In this document: positions 32,140 to 39,099 of the stretch, piece after piece
Layout of the letters: every line of letters starts with the position of its first letter
Numbering within the stretch: the first letter of the stretch is position 1
DNA from: CAZBSE01 sp964561115
GTDB taxonomy: Bacteria; Actinomycetota; Humimicrobiia; Humimicrobiales; Humimicrobiaceae
DNA length: 39,099 nucleotides
Assembly (NCBI GenBank): GCA_964561115.1
Contig: CAZLOE010000011.1
Span: forward strand, 1 to 39,099
Direction of reading: 5' to 3'
Made by a program: the position numbers and the translations under genes
Notes under the pieces: model-generated
Told to the model about the DNA's origin: nothing
What the model saw: only the letters and a program-made list of their open reading frames with translations
The model's database searches: none

Positions 32140-33456
32140 ATGGGTAGTATTTACTGGGAAGAAGAAGTAGAGACTCTGTCAAGAGACAAGCTTGAGCAGC
32201 TTCAGCTTGAGAGGCTGAAAAAAACTCTTATAAACGCTTATAATAATGTAGATTTCTATAAAAAGAGTTTTGATGATGCAGGGATAAATCCGGGGGATTT
32301 CAATAACCTGGATGATCTGGTAAAAATACCCTTTACTACCAAAGATGATCTCCGTAAAAATTATCCCTTCGGACTTTTTGCAAGACCAATGGATGAAGTG
32401 GTAAGGATCCATTCTTCATCCGGGACAACTGGCAATCCTACAGTTGTAGGATATACAAAAAACGATGTTTCAATGTGGGCTAACCTGATAGCAAGGGACC
32501 TGTACGGAGCCGGTGTGAGGAAAAATGATATAATCCAGAATAGTTATGGTTACGGTCTTTTCACCGGAGGATTGGGTCTTCATTACGGAGGCGAGCTTTT
32601 AGGGGCAGTAGTGATTCCAGCCTCGGGAGGTAATACCGAAAGGCAGCTGAAAATAATAACCGATTACGGCTCTACGGTAATATGCTGCACCCCTTCTTAC
32701 GGCCTGTATCTTGCTGAAGTCGGAAAGGAACTGGGTATTGATTTTGAAAAGCTTCCTCTTGCTGTGGGAATAATGGGAGCCGAACCCTGGACGGAGGAAA
32801 TGAGAAGTGAGATCGAGCATAGGCTTAATATCCGGGCTATTGATATCTACGGCCTCAGTGAAATAATCGGTCCGGGTGTTTCATGCGAGTGCACCTATAA
32901 AAAAGGTCTTCATGTAGCTGAAGACCATTTTATAATTGAAATAGTCGATCCAAAAACAGGAAAGAAGCTTCCACCCGGGGAGACCGGTGAAATGGTCTTC
33001 ACTTCTCTTACCAAGGAAGCGCTACCTGTAATAAGGTATAGGACCAGAGACCTCTCGTACATTAATATTGATAAGTGCATATGCGGAAGAACACATGCAA
33101 GAATGGCCAAACCTGTAGGAAGAGCTGATGATATGCTTATCATAAGGGGAATAAATGTATTCCCGTCACAGATAGAAGAAGTGCTTATGAAAATCAAGGA
33201 AGTAGAGCCCCATTATCTAATTGTCGTGGACAGAAAAAAATATCTGGATACCCTTGAATTATGGATTGAAGTATCGGAAGATGTTTTTTCGGAGAAAATG
33301 AACGAACTGGAGAAATTTGAGTCATTGGTAGAACATAAACTTTACTCTGCCATTGGAATAAAAATAGACGTCAAGCTGAAAGAGCCCAAGACTATACAGA
33401 GAAGTACCGGTAAAGCCAAGAGAGTTTTGGATAAAAGGAAAGGAGAAAAACTTTAA
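32140..33456 (+). CDS. paaK: Phenylacetate-CoA ligase family protein, copy 1
   Basis: PaaK activates arylacetates with ATP and CoA to the CoA thioester, AMP and PPi. The 438-residue protein has the ANL-family P-loop HSSSGTTGNPTVVGYT (residues 91-106), YGYGLFTGGLGLHYG in the substrate region, IDIYGLSEIIGPGVSCEC, and the hinge and C-domain VGRADDMLIIRGINVFPSQI. These agree with canonical PaaK. The ATG follows AAAGGAGATCATCTT. The next gene, a paralogue of equal length, begins three bases after its stop. Confidence 0.9.
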   Translation: MGSIYWEEEVETLSRDKLEQLQLERLKKTLINAYNNVDFYKKSFDDAGINPGDFNNLDDLVKIPFTTKDDLRKNYPFGLFARPMDEVVRIHSSSGTTGNPTVVGYTKNDVSMWANLIARDLYGAGVRKNDIIQNSYGYGLFTGGLGLHYGGELLGAVVIPASGGNTERQLKIITDYGSTVICCTPSYGLYLAEVGKELGIDFEKLPLAVGIMGAEPWTEEMRSEIEHRLNIRAIDIYGLSEIIGPGVSCECTYKKGLHVAEDHFIIEIVDPKTGKKLPPGETGEMVFTSLTKEALPVIRYRTRDLSYINIDKCICGRTHARMAKPVGRADDMLIIRGINVFPSQIEEVLMKIKEVEPHYLIVVDRKKYLDTLELWIEVSEDVFSEKMNELEKFESLVEHKLYSAIGIKIDVKLKEPKTIQRSTGKAKRVLDKRKGEKL

Positions 33457-33459
33457 ATA

Positions 33460-34776
33460 ATGGTTGAGAAAAAATTCTGGGATGAAGAAATTTCAACTGC
33501 GGGCAGGGATAAAATAGAATCCGTCCAGCTTAAAAGATTGAAAGAGACTTTAAAGCACGCATATAAAAATAACCAGTATTACAGGAAAAGAATAGACGAT
33601 GCCGGGCTTGATCCCGATAAATTAAAAAGCGTAAAAAATATTGAAAAGCTTCCCTTTACCTCAAAAGAGGACTTAAGAGAAAATTATCCCTTTGGGCTTT
33701 TCTGTACCCCATTGAGCGAAGTAATAAGAGTGCATTCATCATCAGGGACGACCGGAAATCCAACTGTAGTCGGTTATACCAGAGAAGATATAGAAGTCTG
33801 GGCGGAAGTCCTGGCGAGGATAATGTACGATGTGGGAACGAGGAAAGAAGATGTAGTGCAGGTAAGCCATGGATTTGGCATGTTTACCGGCGGATTTGGA
33901 TTTCAGTATGCAGCAGAGAAATTGGGCTCCCTGGTAGTTCCCATTTCAGGCGGTAATACAGAACGGCAGATAAAGATCATGAGTGACTTTAAATCGACCA
34001 TCCTCTGCAGCACGCCTTCCTATGCTCTGTATATGTCTGAAGTCGGAGAAAGGATCGGAGCGGATTTTAAAAAATTACATTTGAAGTTAGGTTTTTTCGG
34101 AGCAGAACCCTGGTCAGAATCTATGAGGGGTGAACTTGAAGAAAGACTAAATATCACTGCTCTTGACAGCTACGGCCTGAGTGAAGTCATAGGTCCAGGA
34201 GTGTCATGCGAGTGCCTGGAGCAAAACGGCCTGCATATAAATGAGGACCATTTTTTAGCGGAAGTAATCGACCCCGGAACAGGCAGGACACTCCCTGCCG
34301 GAGAAAAAGGCGAACTGGTTTTTACTTCCCTTACCAAAAAAGCTTTTCCGGTTATAAGATACCGGACCAAAGATATATGCTGTCTTATAAAGGATAAGTG
34401 TCCCTGCGGCAAGACATTTATCAGAATGTCAAAACCTGCAGGGAGGACTGATGATATGCTGATAATAAGGGGAGTAAATGTGTTCCCATCTCAGATAGAA
34501 GAAGTTCTTATGAATGTAGAAGATCTGGAGCCCCATTATCTAATAGTCGTTGACAGGAAAAATTATATGGATAACGCAGAGGTATGGGTAGAAGTGTCTG
34601 AGAAAAATTTCCAGGAAAAGATAATGAAGCTGGAAGATTTTGAAAAAAGTATTGAAGATAAACTAAAATCGGCTATTGGTATCAGAATAAAAGCTGTCCT
34701 TAAAGAGCCCAGGACTATTGAAAGAAGCAAAGGCAAGGCTAAAAGAGTCTGGGACAAGAGGGAAAATAAAGGTTAA
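33460..34776 (+). CDS. Phenylacetate-CoA ligase family protein, copy 2
   Basis: This second copy, also 438 residues, keeps HSSSGTTGNPTVVGYT, LDSYGLSEVIGPGVSCEC and AGRTDDMLIIRGVNVFPSQI, so it should adenylate an acid. In the substrate region it reads HGFGMFTGGFGFQYAAE where copy 1 reads YGYGLFTGGLGLHYGGE, so the pocket may fit another acid. Overall similarity to copy 1 is high across the full length, pointing to an old tandem duplication. It starts three bases after copy 1 and ends 14 bases before cysK. Confidence 0.88.
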   Translation: MVEKKFWDEEISTAGRDKIESVQLKRLKETLKHAYKNNQYYRKRIDDAGLDPDKLKSVKNIEKLPFTSKEDLRENYPFGLFCTPLSEVIRVHSSSGTTGNPTVVGYTREDIEVWAEVLARIMYDVGTRKEDVVQVSHGFGMFTGGFGFQYAAEKLGSLVVPISGGNTERQIKIMSDFKSTILCSTPSYALYMSEVGERIGADFKKLHLKLGFFGAEPWSESMRGELEERLNITALDSYGLSEVIGPGVSCECLEQNGLHINEDHFLAEVIDPGTGRTLPAGEKGELVFTSLTKKAFPVIRYRTKDICCLIKDKCPCGKTFIRMSKPAGRTDDMLIIRGVNVFPSQIEEVLMNVEDLEPHYLIVVDRKNYMDNAEVWVEVSEKNFQEKIMKLEDFEKSIEDKLKSAIGIRIKAVLKEPRTIERSKGKAKRVWDKRENKG

Positions 34777-34790
34777 TACAGGATAAAACC

Positions 34791-35714
34791 ATGGGGAAAT
34801 TCTTTAATGATATTACAGAAACGATAGGCCATACACCTCTGGTCAGGATCAACAGGCTAACAGCAGGAATAGATGCCACCATACTTGCAAAATTAGAATC
34901 ATTTAATCCGCTTTCAAGCATCAAAGACAGGATAGGGGTTTCAATGATCAAAGATGCTGAAAGCAAAGGCCTGATAAATAAGGATACGGTCATTATAGAA
35001 TCCACCAGTGGAAATACCGGTGTTGCTCTGGCATTTGTATGTGCTGCCAGGGGATATAAGCTTATTATTACCATGCCCGATACAATGAGTCTGGAAAGGC
35101 GGAAGCTTCTTAAAGTATTAGGAGCGGAACTGGTCCTGACAGATGGTTCAAAGGGAATGAAAGGAGCTGTGGAGGAAGCAGAAAAAATTCATGATAAGAT
35201 CAATAACAGCTTTATTCCCCAGCAGTTTAAAAATAGTGCAAATCCTGAAATACACCGTAAAACGACAGCCGAGGAGATATGGGCCGATACCGATGGCAGT
35301 GTGGATATATTTGTTGCGGGAGTGGGTACCGGCGGGACTATTACCGGTGTAGGGGAAGTCCTCAAACAAAAAAAGCCCTCGGTTAAAATCATAGCGGTTG
35401 AGCCTGCTGAATCACCGGTTCTTTCAGGAGGCAGCCACGGACCGCACAAAATACAGGGGATCGGTGCAGGTTTCATCCCGGAAGTTTTAAATCTAAGTAT
35501 AATCGATGAGATCATCAAGGTTTCCAGTAAAGACGCGGAAAGTACAGCCCGAATGATTATAAAAAAAGAAGGAATACTTACGGGTATATCAGGTGGAGCG
35601 GCAATGAAGGCTGCAATAGAAGTAGCAGAGAGAAGTGAATCAGCCGGTAAGGTCATAGTAGTGATTTTACCGGATACAGGTGAGAGATATCTTTCAGTCT
35701 GGCAGGATACCTAA
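34791..35714 (+). CDS. cysK: Cysteine synthase (O-acetylserine sulfhydrylase)
   Basis: CysK forms L-cysteine from O-acetylserine and sulfide with PLP. The 307-residue protein has PLP Lys45 in SSIKDRIGVS, the phosphate loop region STSGNTGVALAF, the GVGTGGTITGVGE motif, and TGISGGAAMKAA near the C-terminus. It ends ILPDTGERYLSVWQDT. No serine acetyltransferase is nearby. The ATG lacks a strong ribosome site. Its stop overlaps the stop of the minus-strand transglycosylase by four bases. Confidence 0.94.
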   Translation: MGKFFNDITETIGHTPLVRINRLTAGIDATILAKLESFNPLSSIKDRIGVSMIKDAESKGLINKDTVIIESTSGNTGVALAFVCAARGYKLIITMPDTMSLERRKLLKVLGAELVLTDGSKGMKGAVEEAEKIHDKINNSFIPQQFKNSANPEIHRKTTAEEIWADTDGSVDIFVAGVGTGGTITGVGEVLKQKKPSVKIIAVEPAESPVLSGGSHGPHKIQGIGAGFIPEVLNLSIIDEIIKVSSKDAESTARMIIKKEGILTGISGGAAMKAAIEVAERSESAGKVIVVILPDTGERYLSVWQDT

Positions 35715-38053
35715 TCATACAGCATCTGGTAAAAGTAATAATTACCCATTACTATCTTTATGTATTCCCTTGACTGTTCATAAGAAATACTTTCAATAAA
35801 TTCATCAACATCCATACTGCCCCGTTTTGATATCCATTCGCTCATCTTTCCCGGGCCGCCGTTATAAGCTCCAAGGCAGTAGAACTGGTTTTGGTTAAAG
35901 TTGTCCAGCTGCTGCCTTAAGTAAAAGGTGCCCATTTTAATATTTATTTCGGGGTCTAAAAGCATGATGTCATTATAATTTTGGATTCCTAGCTGGCCGG
36001 CTATTCCTTTTCCTGTTGCAGGCATGATCTGCATCAGTCCCTGTGCTCCTGCATAAGAACCTGCAAGAGGCATAAAATGGCTTTCCTGTCTTATTACTGC
36101 CAGGGTAAAGAGAGGGTCAAGGGCATATTGATTACTGTAATTCTGTACAGTTTCTTTATAGCCATAAGGGTAATAAAGATAATATAGATAATCCATATGG
36201 GGTTTATCAAGCTCGGACTTTAACTTATTGAGATTTTTATGGATGATTTTTATTGAACCCGCATAATCTTTGGATTTTAAAAACAAAGTCGCAATCTTTA
36301 AAATACCCGAAGGGTCTTGTTCGATCTCGCTTTCTGCTGCCTCTATTTCCAGAGAGGCGCTGTTATAAAATTCCAATTGGTACAGTTCAATGGCTCTGTT
36401 TATATGATTTATCATTACATCCTGAAGATTATCTTCCTGTTCTAAAAAGGCATATATATCCGGAATAGTGTCTGCAATCTGAGAGTTTTCGGGATCCAGC
36501 CGGGTATCTATTTCTTTTATCTGGGCTTTTATATCCATTTCTGTCAACAATTCTCTGGATTTAAATGTGTAGTAGGAATATGAATTTAAATTTATTATCT
36601 TCAAGTATAAAGTTGCTGCTTTTTCATTTTCTCCCAATTTCTGAAGACACTTAGCCTCCCAGAACAATCCCTTTTCTTCCAATTGAGTACCTTTATATGA
36701 AGAGGTATAATCGGAAAAGGCAGCACCTGCAGAATCAAAATCAGCCGACCTGTACTTTATCCAGCCAAGCTCCCAGAGTGCATCAGGTAGTTTGTCTCCG
36801 CCGGGATAATCACTGTATACTTTTTGAAAGTAGCTGGCGGCTTTATTGTAGTTTTCTTTAAAAGAATATATTCTACCGGTCCTGTAAAGTGCATCATCGC
36901 AGTAATTGCTGCTGGGGAAAAGGCTTAGAAGTTCTTGGTAATAAGAAATAGCGTCGTCCGTACGGTCAAGATTAGTAAGAGCCCTTCCTAAAAAAAAGAG
37001 GCTGTCATCAGCTACCGGACCTGACGCTGACTTTTCATAGGACTGTATCAGGTAAGATCTGGCCTGGTCATAGTCGCCGAGGTTGTAGTAACACATACCT
37101 TTTTTAAACAACACTTCACTGTGCAAGCTCTGCGGCAAATCATTTATATAATCTCCCTCCAGTATTTTATCCAGTTCTTCCAGCGCGCTATCATAATAAT
37201 AGCTGTTGAAAAATATCTCAGCTCTCCTGTAGATCTGTCTGGCTGTGGGGGTAAAAGGTTCGATTAAGCCCTCTTCTGCAAGTCTGTTCAGGCTGTCCCA
37301 TGCAGTTTCAGAGTATTCATTAAGAGGATGATTTAACCATATTTTTTTATAGTTTTCAAAGGATTGGTCTAATTTGTCGTTCTTTTCCTGGCAGGCAGCC
37401 AGCTGAAACAGACAGTATGGTAGGTATTCCGAATCGGTAAAGGTGGAAAGGAAGTATTGGTACTCTTTTTCAGCGGTAACATGATCTTTCTTTATATAAA
37501 AGAGGTCGGCATATTCAAGGCTGGCCTTTTCTAACCAGACGCTGTCAGGATAATTTTCTATTAATCTCAAGTAATATTCTTCCGATTGTTCATATTTTTC
37601 CTGAAGCATAAGGCAATTTGCCAGGTAATAGAAAATATGATCCTGAAGCAGAAAGTAACTGTATTTGATTTTATTAAAATAATATTCAGCGATGAGATAA
37701 GATTGTTCATCAAAATATTTAATTGCTTCTTTATAATATATCCGTAATTTGGTTGTATCGGCACTGTCTATACCGATAGGGTCAGTACTAATATCCTGAC
37801 TATCGGAATCATCTTTACCGGGCAGAGAGGTATCCTCTGTTTTTTTAGCATGCGTCTGAGTATCATTGGTATCCTGGCTGTCTTCATCACTGACCATTTC
37901 AGTTTCAGGTTTCTCGTTTCCGGTATCTTCTTCAGGTTTCAATCCAAGTTTTTCAAGATTTCTTTTACTGCATGACAGCATTGGTAAAATCATTGAAATG
38001 GTAAGTATGACAGACAGTAAAAAAACAATAATTTTAAAAATCTTACCGGTCAT
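35711..38053 (-). CDS. TPR-repeat lytic transglycosylase, probable lipoprotein
   Basis: The 780-residue product opens with a signal peptide and a weak lipobox ending in Cys28. An acidic, low-complexity linker (residues ~30-95) follows, then a long array of TPR-like helix pairs to about residue 620. The C-terminal domain is SLT lytic transglycosylase (GH23): RQESHF with catalytic Glu657, GAQGLMQIMPATGKG, ALGAYNGGPG-like LGAYNGGPGKM and YIKIVMGNYYFYQ. It should cleave peptidoglycan to 1,6-anhydromuropeptides. The layout resembles Slt70-type enzymes, but with TPR repeats of YbgF/BamD style. Translation starts at an ATG without a ribosome site. Confidence 0.88.
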   Translation of the reverse strand: MTGKIFKIIVFLLSVILTISMILPMLSCSKRNLEKLGLKPEEDTGNEKPETEMVSDEDSQDTNDTQTHAKKTEDTSLPGKDDSDSQDISTDPIGIDSADTTKLRIYYKEAIKYFDEQSYLIAEYYFNKIKYSYFLLQDHIFYYLANCLMLQEKYEQSEEYYLRLIENYPDSVWLEKASLEYADLFYIKKDHVTAEKEYQYFLSTFTDSEYLPYCLFQLAACQEKNDKLDQSFENYKKIWLNHPLNEYSETAWDSLNRLAEEGLIEPFTPTARQIYRRAEIFFNSYYYDSALEELDKILEGDYINDLPQSLHSEVLFKKGMCYYNLGDYDQARSYLIQSYEKSASGPVADDSLFFLGRALTNLDRTDDAISYYQELLSLFPSSNYCDDALYRTGRIYSFKENYNKAASYFQKVYSDYPGGDKLPDALWELGWIKYRSADFDSAGAAFSDYTSSYKGTQLEEKGLFWEAKCLQKLGENEKAATLYLKIINLNSYSYYTFKSRELLTEMDIKAQIKEIDTRLDPENSQIADTIPDIYAFLEQEDNLQDVMINHINRAIELYQLEFYNSASLEIEAAESEIEQDPSGILKIATLFLKSKDYAGSIKIIHKNLNKLKSELDKPHMDYLYYLYYPYGYKETVQNYSNQYALDPLFTLAVIRQESHFMPLAGSYAGAQGLMQIMPATGKGIAGQLGIQNYNDIMLLDPEINIKMGTFYLRQQLDNFNQNQFYCLGAYNGGPGKMSEWISKRGSMDVDEFIESISYEQSREYIKIVMGNYYFYQMLYD

Positions 38054-38085
38054 ATAATTGTTGGTCGTATTTAGAAACTAAAGAA

Positions 38086-38114
38086 ATTTTACTCTACAAT
38101 GATTTTATTGTAAA
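38086..38114 (-). promoter_or_regulatory. Promoter of the lytic transglycosylase gene
   Basis: On the minus strand TTTACA (38114-38109) and TAAAAT (38091-38086) are separated by 17 bases. Transcription would start near 38079, about 25 bases before the ATG at 38053. The match to the sigma-70-type consensus is good (five and four of six bases), and the position is as expected. Confidence 0.5.
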
Positions 38115-38159
38115 TTGATCCGGTACTCAGGCTCACTCGTACTGTGCATCGGAAAATAG

Positions 38160-38165
38160 TATAAT
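38160..38165 (+). promoter_or_regulatory. Possible -10 element before the patatin-like gene
   Basis: A perfect TATAAT lies 61 bases before the ATG at 38226. No -35 of quality is found at 16-18 bases and no TGn precedes it, so the site is weak evidence. A short GCGG/CCGC inverted repeat follows within the leader (38177-38195). Confidence 0.25.
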
Positions 38166-38225
38166 TATACAAGTCAGCGGTTTTAATACAGCCGCCAAAT
38201 CTATTATCTGAAATTTTTAAGAGAG

Positions 38226-39071
38226 ATGCTTAGAGCAATCTTTAAAAAGAAAAAGAAGATAGGCATAGCACTAAGCGGGGGAGCAGCAAGGGCGTTTTCC
38301 CATATCGGTGTTTTAAAGGTACTTGAAGAACTGGGTGTAGATATAGCAGCCGTATCGGGTACAAGTATGGGTTCTATAATCGGTGCCTTTTATTGTTCCG
38401 GGATAACGCTGGAAGAAATAGAAGCCTATGTCCGGTCAATGGACTGGAAAAGTTTTTTGCTTTTTTCTAATCTGTCATTGTCAAAAACGGGGATTATAAA
38501 CTGGCGGAGGGTTGAGGAAGAACTGAAGAAATTCTTGGGAGATAAGACTTTTAGCGACTGCCGTATAAAATTATGCTGTGTTGCTGTAGACCTCATAAGA
38601 GGGGAAAAAGTGGTACTGTCTAAAGGTAGGCTGCTCGATGCAGTCAGGGCCTCCATCGCTATTCCGGCTTTTTTCTCTCCAGTCTGTATAAACGATTATG
38701 TTCTTGTTGATGGCGCAGTGATAGAGCCCCTACCTACTCATTCTTTAAAGAAAATGGGTGTGGATTTTATCATAGCCTCATCCATAAACAATGACACTGT
38801 AAAAGATAAACTGCCGGATTTCAAAAATAAGACAAAACAAGAAACACAAAACACAAATAGATTATCAATTCGCAACGTACTTGATACAAGTCTCAGTATC
38901 ATGCAGCGCGAGATGACCCGGTATTACCTTGATATTGCAGATATAGTTATAGAACCTGAAGTAGGAGACTTTGGATTTTTTGATCTGACTCGCGGAGGTG
39001 CAATTATCCGCAGAGGAGTAGAAGCAGCCAGAAATAAGATCCCTGAGATCAAAAGAAAATTAGGTTTGTAG
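38226..39071 (+). CDS. Patatin-like phospholipase (RssA/NTE family)
   Basis: This 281-residue protein is a patatin-fold serine lipase with a Ser-Asp dyad. Visible are the oxyanion region ALSGGAARAFSHIGVL (residues 15-30), the nucleophile elbow GTSMG with Ser47, and the Asp of the DGA motif at residue 162 (VDGAVIEPLP). The length is that of short bacterial RssA-type proteins. No signal peptide is seen, so it probably acts in the cytoplasm or at the membrane's inner face. It is divergently placed to the transglycosylase gene. The physiological substrate is unknown. Confidence 0.9.
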   Translation: MLRAIFKKKKKIGIALSGGAARAFSHIGVLKVLEELGVDIAAVSGTSMGSIIGAFYCSGITLEEIEAYVRSMDWKSFLLFSNLSLSKTGIINWRRVEEELKKFLGDKTFSDCRIKLCCVAVDLIRGEKVVLSKGRLLDAVRASIAIPAFFSPVCINDYVLVDGAVIEPLPTHSLKKMGVDFIIASSINNDTVKDKLPDFKNKTKQETQNTNRLSIRNVLDTSLSIMQREMTRYYLDIADIVIEPEVGDFGFFDLTRGGAIIRRGVEAARNKIPEIKRKLGL

Positions 39072-39099
39072 CAGACAAAATTAAAAAGTTGTATATTTT

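Overview
The window is a contiguous, AT-rich bacterial chromosome segment (G+C below one half by eye) with no phage, IS, CRISPR, tRNA or rRNA that I could see. Positions 1-16665 hold a fused S10-spc-alpha ribosomal super-operon: the last codons of tuf, then rpsJ-rplC-rplD-rplW-rplB-rpsS-rplV-rpsC-rplP-rpmC-rpsQ-rplN-rplX-rplE-rpsN-rpsH-rplF-rplR-rpsE-rplO-secY-adk-map-infA-rpmJ-rpsM-rpsK-rpsD-rpoA-rplQ-truA-rplM-rpsI. rpmD (L30) is absent from its usual place between rpsE and rplO. S14, S4, L24, L36 and Adk are all Cys-rich, zinc-type versions. truA lies directly between rplQ and rplM, and glmS, acpS, nnr and alr genes follow rpsI. That order recalls Gram-positive bacteria, Actinomycetota in particular, but the base composition and the ferredoxin-dependent enzymes point to a low-GC anaerobe. 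A deep anaerobic Actinomycetota lineage is one possibility. The phylum is an inference of modest confidence.

Positions 16679-23421 hold housekeeping and cell-envelope precursor genes: an ornithine/alanine racemase-family PLP protein, glmS (glucosamine-6-phosphate synthase), acpS, a bifunctional NAD(P)HX repair enzyme, a two-CBS-domain protein and alr. Positions 23449-27089 are accessory: two predicted lipoproteins, a small membrane protein of PLDc_N type, a short membrane protein on the minus strand, a YhhQ-type queuosine-precursor transporter with a potentially structured leader, and a membrane-anchored DUF1287-like protein whose expected catalytic Cys is Ser.

Positions 27291-34776 form the most coherent accessory unit. 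It contains indolepyruvate:ferredoxin oxidoreductase alpha and beta (iorA, iorB), a tandem-ACT protein, a 35-residue membrane peptide, a sodium:solute symporter and two tandem phenylacetate-CoA ligases. Together they look like an aryl-acid uptake, activation and interconversion module joining arylacetates, arylacetyl-CoA and arylpyruvates. A cysteine synthase follows. A TPR-rich lytic transglycosylase lipoprotein (minus strand) and a patatin-like phospholipase close the window.

Translation starts are unusual. Many ribosomal-protein genes start with TTG or GTG. infA has no canonical start at all and appears to begin with ATC six bases after a GGAGG. rplC may begin with CTG. No transcription-factor gene is visible in the window.
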